Source: Bin80 sp965116685 (lineage in GTDB: Bacteria; Bacteroidota; Rhodothermia; Rhodothermales; Bin80). Taken from it: a stretch of DNA of 64,000 bases. The notes under the pieces are model-generated. The model worked only from the letters and a program-made list of their open reading frames with translations, had not been told where the DNA came from and did no database searches. The stretch's first letter is position 1, and each line of letters starts with the position of its first letter. The DNA is taken from positions 1,984,001 to 2,048,000 of the forward strand of contig OZ220707.1 in assembly GCA_965116685.1 (NCBI GenBank), in the 5' to 3' direction. Below are positions 9,774-19,694 of the stretch, one piece after another. Both the position numbers and the translations under genes were made by a program.

Positions 9774-12386
9774 ATGATATCTCTTCCCGGCCGATTTGGC
9801 GTTGCTGTCAGGTATCGGTTGCTGTTGCTTGGTCTATTGATTCCGGCGGCGCATGTTGCGGCTCAGAATCCCAGGTACGACACGTACACGGGTTTTGAAA
9901 CAGATATCACGGCAGTATTACCTCCTGTAGAGCAGCATCCGTCTCTGTACTTTTCTGCCGACTTGATCCCGGAGCTTCGTTCGCGCAAGAATGACCAGAA
10001 TTCAAGGTACTACGTTCTTTGGGAGCGTTTTGGGGCAGATGCTCGCAGGTACAGAGAAAGGGATCCGTCTACGCTGGATGAAAATGACAGCCCCCTGGCT
10101 GCAAAGACGTTGGCTTTTTGGTGGTTGATTGAAGAAGATTCCACGGCACTTCAAACTGCGATTGAGGCGTTGCTGGTCGCCTATGACGGCGTACCGCAGA
10201 CGGGAGACGGCGACTATGATGAGATTTACCGTGCAACTTGGCTGCAGAACTATGCGGCTGCCTACGACTGGGTTTTTGATCAACTGACTTCGGATCAGAA
10301 TGACGAGATCCGCCGCCGTATTGCAGAAGAGACGCAGTACCTGCGAGACAATATTATGGAGGGGGATCGGCTTGCTCCCCGTCCGCATAATCATCGGTCC
10401 AAACCGGCCTGGGCAATTGGGACCGCCGCGCTGGTGCTTTCGGACCATGATCAGGCCGCAGACTGGCTTTCACATTCCCTGGAGGCCGCCAATACGGTGA
10501 CGAAATATCAGTTTAGTGCAGACGGGATTTACCGGGAAGGCGGACACTACTGGATGTACAATGCCGTGAATTTTATTCCCTTTCTCTGGCATTATCTGAA
10601 CGTATCAGGTGTGGATCTATTTGATGAGTATCAGCCGGCGTTCGAATGGCCGATCAGAGTACGCACGGGGCGTGGACAGATCCCGAATATAGAGGACTCT
10701 TATCTCAAACCAGCCCCTACGCATATGGTGGCTGCTGCATACAGAGGCAAACCAACGGAATTGAATCCCAATGAAGACTTTGCCGCGATCTGTCAGTGGA
10801 ATTTTGCAAACACCCGCCTGATCAGCCACGATTACACAGGTGCCACTGTGGATGTGACGTGGGAAATTGACGAGTATATATTGTTCGACGACTCCATTGA
10901 ATCCGCTGCTCCAACGGTATCCCCAAATCAATTTCTAGAGGGGGGGCAGGTCGTTTTTCGCAGGAGTTGGGACCCTGCGCCAGATGACCGGTACCTGCTT
11001 TTCCACGGTGTTGCCGAAGCAGACAATCATAATCACCGAGACCAATTATCTTTTTTCCTGGGCGGGAACGATGCCATTTTGGCCCCGGATGCAGGCTATG
11101 GCCCTGCCGGATTCTCTGATGATCGGCGCAACTCCTGGTATCTTACCGCCAAGGCACACAATATTGTGACGGCAGATGGATATCCGCCCGTGACGGATGA
11201 TGTGCTTATGCGGCCAGCTACGTATAACGTTACTCCTCCGGCCCGCTACGAGATCAATTCCAATTTCTTTGGGTTTGCAGAAAAAGAAAGTGGCTATCTC
11301 CGTCCGGAGGATGTACGTTTACGCCGGGCGATTGCCTTTATTGATCGGGACTTTTTTGTTGTCTCGGACTTGGTCTATGGCTCACAGGAACATACCTACA
11401 GGACTTATTTGCATGGGCGCGGGACGTTCAGTCAGGAAGGAAATTATATGTCATGGTCTCCCTTTGCAAACCGCTTTGGAGCTGCCGCGAGGCTGGATGC
11501 ATTTATGCTGCCAGAATCTGCGGATCTAAGCGTGGAGGCTGGGTACATCAGCCTTTTCAAAGATGAGCGGCGTGAACGCTATGTTGAAGCAGCGCAGGTC
11601 GGTCAGGAGGCGGCATTCATTCAGCTGCTTCTGCCGGCCCACTCAGAGGTTCCGGTTCCAGAAGTTGATGACTTGAGCACAGAGGACTATGTAGCCGCCA
11701 GGCTCACCCGATCGGATACGTTGGACTATGTTTTTCTGCAGCCACGATCAGAGCCTCGCGAACTGGACATATTCGTGACGGACGCGACGTTCGCATGGCT
11801 ACGAAGCACTGACGCGGGGTGGCAGAATGTAGCGGTTCGCGAAGCGAGCTCCTTCAAGGGTGCTGAGGTAGAGATCTATTCAGATTCAAAGGTGACGCTT
11901 GCTTTGGATGCCAGTGTACGCGGGATTCTTGATATTGCAATGCCTTCGGTGCATCCATCAGTACAGATTGAAGTCGTCATGATGGATGCGGAGTCGGTGC
12001 AGGAGGTGCGTGTGAATGAGCAAACAAACCCATTCACACTTCAGGGAGACCGTCTGTTGATTGGTTTAAAAAGAACGAGCGTTGAGCCGATCCCCGACCT
12101 CGTCCTTCCTGGTCGGCTGCAAGCCTATCCAAATCCATTCAGTCACAATGTAACCCTGGAGGTACCGGTACGGCATCAAGGCCTCTTTCGTGTGGAGGTA
12201 TACAATATCTTGGGTCAGCGGATACGAGAGTTTGAAGGAGAAAGCCTAGTTGGCGAAAAAACGGTCCGTGTCGTGTGGGATGGATATACGATATCTGGTT
12301 CGCCCGCTCCTGCTGCCGTATACCTTGTCCGTCTGACGGATGCAGGCAGTACGGTTCAGTTTGGTCGTGTTGTGCGCATCAGATAA
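9774..12386 (+). CDS. Heparinase II/III-fold polysaccharide lyase (PL17/PL39-like) with T9SS sorting domain
   Basis: This 870-residue secreted protein has a signal peptide ending near HVAAQ, an alpha-barrel domain (about 55-350) and a heparinase II/III beta-sandwich domain (about 385-640) with the block HNHRDQLSFFLGG near residue 417. The segment HNHRSKPAWAIG near residue 202 matches the Asn-His pair that neutralises and contacts the uronate in PL17-like lyases. A T9SS type A domain (YPNPFSHN to the end) occupies about 780-870. The likely reaction is beta-elimination of alginate or another uronan outside the cell. Family number (PL17, PL39 or another heparinase-fold clan) needs a profile search. 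It closes the receptor operon and sits upstream of PL6 lyases. Confidence 0.8.
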   Translation: MISLPGRFGVAVRYRLLLLGLLIPAAHVAAQNPRYDTYTGFETDITAVLPPVEQHPSLYFSADLIPELRSRKNDQNSRYYVLWERFGADARRYRERDPSTLDENDSPLAAKTLAFWWLIEEDSTALQTAIEALLVAYDGVPQTGDGDYDEIYRATWLQNYAAAYDWVFDQLTSDQNDEIRRRIAEETQYLRDNIMEGDRLAPRPHNHRSKPAWAIGTAALVLSDHDQAADWLSHSLEAANTVTKYQFSADGIYREGGHYWMYNAVNFIPFLWHYLNVSGVDLFDEYQPAFEWPIRVRTGRGQIPNIEDSYLKPAPTHMVAAAYRGKPTELNPNEDFAAICQWNFANTRLISHDYTGATVDVTWEIDEYILFDDSIESAAPTVSPNQFLEGGQVVFRRSWDPAPDDRYLLFHGVAEADNHNHRDQLSFFLGGNDAILAPDAGYGPAGFSDDRRNSWYLTAKAHNIVTADGYPPVTDDVLMRPATYNVTPPARYEINSNFFGFAEKESGYLRPEDVRLRRAIAFIDRDFFVVSDLVYGSQEHTYRTYLHGRGTFSQEGNYMSWSPFANRFGAAARLDAFMLPESADLSVEAGYISLFKDERRERYVEAAQVGQEAAFIQLLLPAHSEVPVPEVDDLSTEDYVAARLTRSDTLDYVFLQPRSEPRELDIFVTDATFAWLRSTDAGWQNVAVREASSFKGAEVEIYSDSKVTLALDASVRGILDIAMPSVHPSVQIEVVMMDAESVQEVRVNEQTNPFTLQGDRLLIGLKRTSVEPIPDLVLPGRLQAYPNPFSHNVTLEVPVRHQGLFRVEVYNILGQRIREFEGESLVGEKTVRVVWDGYTISGSPAPAAVYLVRLTDAGSTVQFGRVVRIR

Positions 12387-12596
12387 CCGGGGTTTGGCAG
12401 AGTTCGGATCATTGGCGAGGGGCATACGGGGTGCAGTGTACATAAGGAATCCCCGACTGAATCCATGGGCTGAAGAATGGTCCGCCCCGAGCCTGTAATT
12501 CCCTTTGTTTTCGGAGGGGCTGATGCGTTAGCGCCTCTTTTTGAGGTTGAAATGAGAGAAATGGCGGAAAGTTGTAATTTCAGAAACTATTTATTA

Positions 12597-12614
12597 ACTT
12601 GTATTATGTCATAC
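12597..12614. promoter_or_regulatory. Candidate operator upstream of the duplicated beta-helix gene
   Basis: The sequence ACTTGTATTATGTCATAC contains inverted GTAT and ATAC half-sites and the 9-mer ATGTCATAC that also occurs, reversed, in the palindrome at 2179-2200. It lies about 60 bases before the start at 12671 in an otherwise featureless 284-bp gap. Half-sites with GT and AC are usual for FadR-type GntR regulators; assignment to the local one is inference. Confidence 0.3.
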
Positions 12615-12670
12615 GTGTAATGTATTGTAATGTATATTGCACGCACCATTAATTAGAACGGATTTTACAC

Positions 12671-15037
12671 ATGCGTACAACTACCACCTGTTTTGGGCTC
12701 ATGATTGCCTTGGTATTCCTAGGAGCCAGGCCTGCTTTTGCCCAGATGACAATTGAAATAGAAGCTGGCCAGAATACATTGAATGATGCGCTGGCAGAGG
12801 CTGGGCCGGGGGACACGATCCTCTTGAAGACGGACGGAGGTGAGTATCTCACCGACAGCAACATAAATATCACATTTCCGGTTACGATTCGGGCAGCTGA
12901 CGGGTTGAACGAACGGCCGGTGATCAAGCACAATAACGCGGAAGTGAGCACGCGAGTCATTTTTGAGGTCTTCAACTCCCTGCATCTTGACGGCGTTGAA
13001 ATTGATGGGCAGGCTGGAACGGATTTCAATGCCAAGTACTTGCTTCGCATTCGTGAAGCTAACTCCGGCGGTGACTCACTCGCTGCTGCAACCGTACTTA
13101 AGGTCACCAACAGCTACCTCCATGATGTGGTCGACGGAGGCGATGGGAATTTTTTGCGGCAGTATGCCTATACCCGTGTTGATTCGGTAATCTTTCGCAA
13201 TTCGATTTTAAGTGGCAGCGGTAAAGAAGGGATTCGGATCAAGGATGAGTCAAGTGAACGCAAGGACTTCGGGTTCTATAATGTGAATTATTTCGAAGTG
13301 TCCAACACGACGATAGCCAATACCAAGCAATCAGCTGTCTATGTCTACGGCGGTGACGCCGATCCAGCTACGCCTGAGCCCGAGTTTATTGTTGATCGTC
13401 TTACTTGTCACAATTGTGGCGGATTCGAGACTACCGGTACGGGTAACGGACGTGCAATTTGGCCAAGAGATGTGCAAGCGGCCAAGATCACCAATAGCAT
13501 TATTGCAAACAGCGTGGTGAATGATGAGGCCTGGAGCGTCAATCTCGCGGGTACCTCAAGCATATCGCACAGTAATCTGTTTATGGTTTCGCCGATCGTC
13601 CTGGGCGGCGAGTCTACCCAAGAGGCGATTTCTGAAATTGATCCCAAATTTGCCAATCCAGACATGCTGGATTTCACACTCCCCATGGATTCCCCACTTC
13701 AGACAATGGGGACCGATGGAACAGGAATTGGAGATATGCGGTGGACGACATCAAGCGGGCCCACCGGGGGGACCACAGTTGAAGTAGCAGCTGGCCAAAA
13801 CACTCTCATGGACGCTGTTGATGCAGCAGGAGCCGGCGATATTATCATCTTAACCGACTCGGGGGGTGAGTACCTCAACGACGAACGTATGGATATCACG
13901 GTTCCACTTACGATTCGGGCAGCTGCCGGATTAGACGAACGGCCGGTGATCAAGAACAACGAACCAGATGAGAGCACGCGGGTTGTTTTCGAAGTCCTCA
14001 ATTCCCTTCACCTTGACGGTATTGAAATTGATGGACAGGCCGGGACGGATCTCAATGCCAAGTACTTGCTTCGGGTTCGTGGGGCAGTTGATTCTTCAAT
14101 GGTGCTAAAGGTCACTGACAGCTACCTCCACGATGTGATTGCCGGTAGTGACGGGAATTTTTTGCGGCAATATCCTGAAACTTTTGCGGATTCGATAATT
14201 TTCCGCAATTCGATTTTGAGTGGCAGTGGTAAAGAAGGGCTTCGGACCAAGGATGAAGCAACAGATTCTGGACTGTTCAATGTGAAGTATTTTGAGGTGT
14301 CCAATACAACGATGGCCAATACCAAGGCATCCGCGATCTATATCTACAGCGGCGATACCGATCCGGCGACACCAGAGCCGGAGGTGATTATTGATCGTCT
14401 TACCTGTTACAATTGCGGTTCCGGCAACGGGCGTGCAATTTATCCAAGAGGTATCCAAACGGCCAAGATCACCAATAGCATTATTGCAAACAGCTTAGTG
14501 GATGATGCCGCATGGAGCGTCAATCTCACAGGCACCTCAAGCATATCGCACAGCAACCTCTTTATGGTTTCGAAGATCCAGTTGGGTGGCGAGTCTACGC
14601 AAGCTGAGATTTCGGAAATTGACCCCGAATTTGCCAATCCAGAGATGCTGGATTTCACAATTTCTGCGAGTTCGCCACTTCGTACAATGGGAACTGATGG
14701 AATGGGAATCGGAGATATGCGGTGGATGGCGTCAAACGTGGCCATAGAAGAAGATACCCCGCTTCCAAGTGAAACCGATATCGTACTGGATCAGAATTAT
14801 CCCAATCCGTTCAACATCGAAACAACAATCCCGTACCACCTGGGCCGTGATGGCCATGTTACGTTGGAGGTATTCGATCTGTTGGGCAGAAGCGTTGCCC
14901 GCATCAAGGACGGATATGATACTGCAGGTTCGTACTCCGTCTCGCTTTCGATGCAACAACAGGGAGCGGGCACCTATTTCTACAGACTCACTGTAGACGG
15001 TGAGAGTACATGGCGTAAACTGGTGGTGGTCAAGTAA
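12671..15037 (+). CDS. Secreted right-handed beta-helix protein with two tandem repeats and T9SS sorting domain (alginate-associated)
   Basis: The 788-residue product has a signal peptide (ending near PAFAQ) and two successive, nearly collinear beta-helix units at about residues 28-357 and 368-685. Each opens with ITIEAGQNTL/VEVAAGQNTL-type text, passes through HLDG(V/I)EIDGQAGTD and ILSGSGKEG, and closes with SISHSNLFMVS and a GIGDMRW block. The DNA of the two units is also closely similar, so the duplication is fairly recent. A T9SS domain (QNYPNPFN to KLVVVK) ends it. The fold resembles DUF4957/DUF5123-type and PL6-like helices, but I cannot find the PL6 Lys/Arg pair, so it may be an alginate-binding or accessory protein, or a lyase of another family. 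The PL6 gene begins 4 bases later. Confidence 0.72.
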   Translation: MRTTTTCFGLMIALVFLGARPAFAQMTIEIEAGQNTLNDALAEAGPGDTILLKTDGGEYLTDSNINITFPVTIRAADGLNERPVIKHNNAEVSTRVIFEVFNSLHLDGVEIDGQAGTDFNAKYLLRIREANSGGDSLAAATVLKVTNSYLHDVVDGGDGNFLRQYAYTRVDSVIFRNSILSGSGKEGIRIKDESSERKDFGFYNVNYFEVSNTTIANTKQSAVYVYGGDADPATPEPEFIVDRLTCHNCGGFETTGTGNGRAIWPRDVQAAKITNSIIANSVVNDEAWSVNLAGTSSISHSNLFMVSPIVLGGESTQEAISEIDPKFANPDMLDFTLPMDSPLQTMGTDGTGIGDMRWTTSSGPTGGTTVEVAAGQNTLMDAVDAAGAGDIIILTDSGGEYLNDERMDITVPLTIRAAAGLDERPVIKNNEPDESTRVVFEVLNSLHLDGIEIDGQAGTDLNAKYLLRVRGAVDSSMVLKVTDSYLHDVIAGSDGNFLRQYPETFADSIIFRNSILSGSGKEGLRTKDEATDSGLFNVKYFEVSNTTMANTKASAIYIYSGDTDPATPEPEVIIDRLTCYNCGSGNGRAIYPRGIQTAKITNSIIANSLVDDAAWSVNLTGTSSISHSNLFMVSKIQLGGESTQAEISEIDPEFANPEMLDFTISASSPLRTMGTDGMGIGDMRWMASNVAIEEDTPLPSETDIVLDQNYPNPFNIETTIPYHLGRDGHVTLEVFDLLGRSVARIKDGYDTAGSYSVSLSMQQQGAGTYFYRLTVDGESTWRKLVVVK

Positions 15038-15041
15038 TCTA

Positions 15042-16790
15042 GTGTTTCGGGTTCTATATTGGAAACACACCATCAGGGTTGTGTTGTGCTTGCTTCTCGC
15101 TCCATCTGTAGTTCATGCGCAGATGGAGCGGGTGGCTAGTACCCCGCAGGAACTTGAGGATGCGATAGAGTCTTCGGGTCCAGGAGACACTGTTGTCATG
15201 GCGAATGGCACTTGGACCGATGTTGTGATTGAGTTTTATGCCGAAGGCGCGGAGGGAGACTCCATCACACTCCGGGCCGAAACACCTGGGCAGGTAATCC
15301 TGACAGGCTCTTCCCGTCTGAAAATTGGTGGATCCTATCTCAAGGTGGATGGCTTGTGGTTTGATCAAGGGGCGTTGCGTGATGGGCATATTATTGAATT
15401 TAGACGTTCGTCTTCGCGCCTGAGCAGACACAGTCGGCTTACGAATTGTGCCGTCACCGACTACAATCCCCCAAACTATCTGACGCAGTACAAGTGGGTC
15501 TCAATCTACGGCTCCCATAATCGTGTTGACCATTGTCATTTTGCTGGCAAAAGCCATGATGGTGCGACGGTGGTTGTCTGGTTGCGCGATCCTCCCAATG
15601 ACGATCCGGTGTGGCACCGGATTGATCAGAACTACTTTGGGCACCGCCCGGAGCTGCCCAAGAATGGCGGGGAGTCTCTTCGAATTGGTACCAGCAGCCG
15701 ATCCATGCAGGATGCAAATGTGACGGTGGAGCACAATCTCTTTGAGGAATGTGATGGAGAGATCGAAATCATCTCGAACAAGAGTGGGAACAATGTTTTT
15801 CGCCACAACACGTTTCGCAGATCCTCAGGTATGCTCACCCTGCGGCATGGGAACGAAGCCAGCGTCTATGGCAACTACTTTTTAGGGGAAGGAAAGACGA
15901 GGTCGGGTGGAGTTCGAATCATTGGAGAGCGGCACAGGGTGTACAACAACTATTTTCAGGATTTGCAAGGCACAGGTTATCGCGCCGCCGTGTCTTTCGT
16001 CAACGGTGTGCCGAATTCTCCGCTGAACCGATATTTCCAGGTCAAGGATGCAGTGGTCGCCTTCAACACCTTTGTCAATGTGGAAGAGACGTTCGTTATG
16101 GGAGCAGGCAGGAGTTCGGAGCAGTCCCTTGCCCCGGATGGCCTCCAGATCGTAAACAATCTGGTCGTGACCCAGAATGGACCGATCATAGAATATGAGG
16201 ACACACCGACCAATGCCTCCTACATGTCCAATGTATTTTACGGAGCCGAACTTGGCATTGAGCAGGTTGACGGCATCGTCGTTGCGGATCCCGAACTTCA
16301 GGCGAATGAGGGTTTATGGGTTCTTTCCAATACAAGCGTCGCAGTGGGGGCGGCCACTCCCCTGGATTTTGTGTCTGATGATATTGATGGACAGCAGCGG
16401 GACGGGGACCCTGATATTGGAGCAGATGAAATCAGCTTGTCCCCAATCCTCTACAGACCTCTTACTTCGCAGGATGTGGGGCCCTCCTATCTCAGCACCG
16501 TCCTGAACACCGAACTCCCGGAGCCCGAAGGGCGGCATGCAATGGTTCAGGGGTACCCGAATCCGTTTCGATCTGCGGTTTCAATCGATTTTACACTCGA
16601 GCAACCGGGCCATGTACAGTTGAGTATCTATGATCTGTTAGGGCGTGAGATTGCTACATTGATTGATGGTTCCCGGAGTCTGGGAGACCATTCTGCTCTG
16701 TTTGACGGGTCCGGGCTTGCCCCCGGGATTTATTTTGTTGTCATTGAAGCGGACGGAAACCCTATGAAGCAAACCTTGATTAAGCATTGA
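15042..16790 (+). CDS. PL6 family alginate lyase with T9SS sorting domain
   Basis: The protein (about 582 residues) has a signal peptide ending near SVVHAQ and a PL6 parallel beta-helix. The catalytic Lys and Arg of PL6 are visible in EIISNKSGNN and LTLRHGNEA, with the acidic EIEI segment that binds calcium in characterised members. A T9SS type A domain (GYPNPFRS to the end) follows, so the enzyme is exported and probably surface-held. PL6 enzymes cleave alginate, preferring M-rich or MG blocks, by beta-elimination. I chose the GTG at 15042, just after the stop of the upstream gene; a GTG at 15000 would overlap that gene and spoil the signal peptide. Its own stop overlaps the next start. Confidence 0.9.
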   Translation: MFRVLYWKHTIRVVLCLLLAPSVVHAQMERVASTPQELEDAIESSGPGDTVVMANGTWTDVVIEFYAEGAEGDSITLRAETPGQVILTGSSRLKIGGSYLKVDGLWFDQGALRDGHIIEFRRSSSRLSRHSRLTNCAVTDYNPPNYLTQYKWVSIYGSHNRVDHCHFAGKSHDGATVVVWLRDPPNDDPVWHRIDQNYFGHRPELPKNGGESLRIGTSSRSMQDANVTVEHNLFEECDGEIEIISNKSGNNVFRHNTFRRSSGMLTLRHGNEASVYGNYFLGEGKTRSGGVRIIGERHRVYNNYFQDLQGTGYRAAVSFVNGVPNSPLNRYFQVKDAVVAFNTFVNVEETFVMGAGRSSEQSLAPDGLQIVNNLVVTQNGPIIEYEDTPTNASYMSNVFYGAELGIEQVDGIVVADPELQANEGLWVLSNTSVAVGAATPLDFVSDDIDGQQRDGDPDIGADEISLSPILYRPLTSQDVGPSYLSTVLNTELPEPEGRHAMVQGYPNPFRSAVSIDFTLEQPGHVQLSIYDLLGREIATLIDGSRSLGDHSALFDGSGLAPGIYFVVIEADGNPMKQTLIKH

Positions 16791-19528
16791 TTGGGCTAGT
16801 TATTCTAATATTGGCAACCGCAGTGCCCGTCGTATCGGATACTACGCGGGTAAGCACCGTGGAGGAGTTCCAGGAAGCGGTGCGCCAGGCCCGCCCGGGC
16901 GATATGATCGTTATGGCCAACGGTACGTGGCACGATGCAGATCTGGTCTTTGATGCAGACGGTGCAGAGGGGGATTCCATAACCGTTCGTGCAGAATCCC
17001 CGGGAGAGGTAATTCTGACGGGACGCTCCCGTCTTCGGATTGGAGGGAATTATCTGAAAGTAGAGGGATTGTGGTTTCATCGGGGAGCGCTGGAGCGGGG
17101 GCATGTGATTGCTTTTCGCACGAACAGGATGGCGCATCACAGCCGGGTGACGAATTGTGCAGTGACAGAGTATAACCCTGCAAACTGGTTGTTGCAATAC
17201 AAATGGGTTTCCCTGTACGGTACATACAACCGGGTGGATCACTGCTATTTTGCAGGCAAGACGCACGATGGTGCCACGTTTGTTGTATGGCTTGAAGATC
17301 CGCCGAACGATACGCCCAATCACCACCGGGTGGATCACAACCATTTTGGTCCACGACCCAAGCTGGGCAAGAATGGCGGCGAAACCATTCGCATCGGTAC
17401 GAGCAGCCGTTCCATGCAGGACTCGTACACGGTAGTAGAGCACAATCTGTTCGAGCGCACCAATGGGGAGCACGAAATTATTTCAAACAAGTCGGGGCAT
17501 AACACCTATCGCCACAACACATTTTTGGAAGCGCAAGGGGCCCTGACGCTTCGCCATGGCAATCATGCGGTTGTCAGAGAAAACTGGTTCCTGGGCAGAG
17601 GAAAACCAGGGACCGGTGGGGTGCGGATTATAGGGGAAGATCATACGGTTGTCCACAACTACTTCTCTGAGTTGAAGGGCGATTCATCACGCGCGACCCT
17701 TTCGGTGATGAATGGCATTCCTGACTCGCCCTTGAACCGGTACTTTCAGGTGAAGCGACCGACGATTGTCCAGAACACCTTCATAGGAACAGAGGTGAGC
17801 ATCTTTTTCGGGTTGGGAGCGGATGAGGAAAAAACACTTCCACCGGAAAACGTATCATTCAGAGACAATGTCCTCTTCACGGAAAGCGGCAAACCTGTCG
17901 TGACCGCACATGTGTCTGTGGAGGACATTATATGGAAAGGGAATGTGTTTTACGGCACGCAATTGGGGATCCCGGAACCGGACGGTATACATTGGGAGGA
18001 TCCGGACTTGGTAAGCGGGGCCCATGGTATGCAGCAGCCCTCCTTCACAGGTCCAGCATCAGGGAAAGGCGCCTCACCTACCTATCCCCCTCTTTCTCCA
18101 TCTGATGTTGGTCCTTCATGGTGGGGACAGCCCTGGTCGCCAAAGATTATGGAGGATACGGTCCACACATTGGCGGATTTTTCCTATACAGGCTATCGGT
18201 GGGGAGAAGATTCTCTGCCCGATCTTGAATCGACCCTGAAGGTGACCGATTACGGTGCAACGGGTAATGATATGAACGATGACACCGAAGCCTTCAAAAG
18301 GGCGATCCAGGCAGCAAACACCCAGCAAGGATGGGTTGTAATTGGGATCCCGGAGGGCCGGTTTCACCTATCTCAAGTGCTTTTTTTGGAGCGGGATAGT
18401 TTGATTTTGCACGGTGGCGGGATCGGCAAGACCGTGATCAGTGTGGAGAAGCCTCTTGGTGCGATGGATGTATCTGCCGACTTTGAGGGATTGTACGATT
18501 CGCTCACAGTGCAGGGGAGGATACGGTCACCGTACTCGAGTCGGGGTGGGGTATTTTGGATCCGGCCAAACCCGAAACAGGAAGCAGGTCCTGCCTCCTC
18601 TATTCTCCAGGGGAATCAGGGGACACATATGCTGGAGGTGTCAAAACCAGAGGTTCTGAGTTTCCCAGGGGACATGAGAATTTTGTGGTTCACAGGGAAT
18701 CCAGGCTCGGGTACCAGACAACAGCACTTCCAGGATGTCACGATCACGGCACTGGACGGGAATACGGTATATACCAAAGAACCTCTGTTGGTTGACCTCA
18801 AGCCAGAACTTGAACCACAGGCAAGCATGGTAGAGCATGCTACTGAGATGGGTATAGAGTCTCTGAGTATCGAGTTTGCCGAGGTGCCGTATGGAGGGCA
18901 TTACCTCGAAGACGGATACAACGGATTGTACTTTGAAGATGTGTGGCACGGGTGGGCACGAAATATAGAGGTCAGAAATGCGGATACCGCAATCATCCTG
19001 GATACAGCGTCTCAGGTAACACTTGATGAGATTACGGTTGATGGGCGGGGAGGTCATTATGGGATTCACGCACGGGATTCCAGGCACATCCTGATGAAGA
19101 ATATTCGTATACATTCGAACGCGGTGCACACGGTTGGCTGCGAAGGCAGTGGCGGGTTCAATGTTGTAACCGATGGCTGGATCGGTCGGATCTACGATGC
19201 GGGCTGTACCTATCCCAGTTTGTACGAATCTGTCACGATCCACGGGAATTCAGCCGGTGGGACTCTCTGGGACTTGGAGGTAAACTCATCCCCGATCCTA
19301 TGGAACACCACAGTGATCTATTCGCAACCGGAGGTGATACGCCAGCCTGTTTACCTGGGGGAGTTGGGGGGCCGCGGTGTGATTGCGGGTCTATCAAGTA
19401 ATGTAGCGGTGCGAGTGCAGATTGGGCCAGATGGCTATCAGGAAGGGATCAATTGGTTGGGAGCGATGAGGGTTCCTTCGTTGTATCTGCATCAACTCGG
19501 ACAGCGGCTTGCAGGAAAAGCCCCCTGA
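16787..19528 (+). CDS. Two-domain PL6 alginate lyase fused to a second pectate-lyase-like beta-helix
   Basis: The 913-residue protein starts at a TTG that overlaps the previous stop. After a short signal peptide it has a complete PL6 domain (to about residue 440) with the catalytic Lys in EIISNKSGHN and Arg in LTLRHGNHA. A second, different beta-helix domain (about 480-900) opens with VTDYGATGNDMNDDTEAF, the usual entry of Pectate_lyase_3-type helices. No T9SS sorting domain is visible at the C-terminus, unlike the upstream PL6 protein, so it may be periplasmic or exported differently. The first half is a clear tandem paralogue of the upstream gene. The C-terminal helix may bind or cut a different uronate linkage; its activity cannot be read off. 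Confidence 0.88.
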   Translation: MIGLVILILATAVPVVSDTTRVSTVEEFQEAVRQARPGDMIVMANGTWHDADLVFDADGAEGDSITVRAESPGEVILTGRSRLRIGGNYLKVEGLWFHRGALERGHVIAFRTNRMAHHSRVTNCAVTEYNPANWLLQYKWVSLYGTYNRVDHCYFAGKTHDGATFVVWLEDPPNDTPNHHRVDHNHFGPRPKLGKNGGETIRIGTSSRSMQDSYTVVEHNLFERTNGEHEIISNKSGHNTYRHNTFLEAQGALTLRHGNHAVVRENWFLGRGKPGTGGVRIIGEDHTVVHNYFSELKGDSSRATLSVMNGIPDSPLNRYFQVKRPTIVQNTFIGTEVSIFFGLGADEEKTLPPENVSFRDNVLFTESGKPVVTAHVSVEDIIWKGNVFYGTQLGIPEPDGIHWEDPDLVSGAHGMQQPSFTGPASGKGASPTYPPLSPSDVGPSWWGQPWSPKIMEDTVHTLADFSYTGYRWGEDSLPDLESTLKVTDYGATGNDMNDDTEAFKRAIQAANTQQGWVVIGIPEGRFHLSQVLFLERDSLILHGGGIGKTVISVEKPLGAMDVSADFEGLYDSLTVQGRIRSPYSSRGGVFWIRPNPKQEAGPASSILQGNQGTHMLEVSKPEVLSFPGDMRILWFTGNPGSGTRQQHFQDVTITALDGNTVYTKEPLLVDLKPELEPQASMVEHATEMGIESLSIEFAEVPYGGHYLEDGYNGLYFEDVWHGWARNIEVRNADTAIILDTASQVTLDEITVDGRGGHYGIHARDSRHILMKNIRIHSNAVHTVGCEGSGGFNVVTDGWIGRIYDAGCTYPSLYESVTIHGNSAGGTLWDLEVNSSPILWNTTVIYSQPEVIRQPVYLGELGGRGVIAGLSSNVAVRVQIGPDGYQEGINWLGAMRVPSLYLHQLGQRLAGKAP

Positions 19529-19546
19529 TCCAGGCTTGATGCAAGA

Positions 19547-19570
19547 GAGCAATTCGCAGAGGCGGTGGAT
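19547..19570. repeat. 24-bp target-site duplication of the IS1634-family element, left copy
   Basis: A 24-bp sequence starting GAGCAATTCG and ending GGCGGTGGAT is repeated exactly and in the same orientation at 23473-23496. Long and variable duplications are known for the IS1634/IS1549 group. Confidence 0.88.
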
Positions 19571-19694
19571 CTTGACTTCGACGGTTACCTCCGTCAGAGG
19601 GGTTCTGGAGTGGGATTTCCGGGAAAACTGAACACTACCAATCCCCCTTTTCAGGGCGGAATGATGAAGATTGAGACCGAATGGGACGCTTGAT

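Noticed and set aside
12750..14730. Long internal repeats considered as a CRISPR or satellite array
   Set aside because: There are only two copies of about 1 kb and both are in one reading frame; they encode duplicated beta-helix units.
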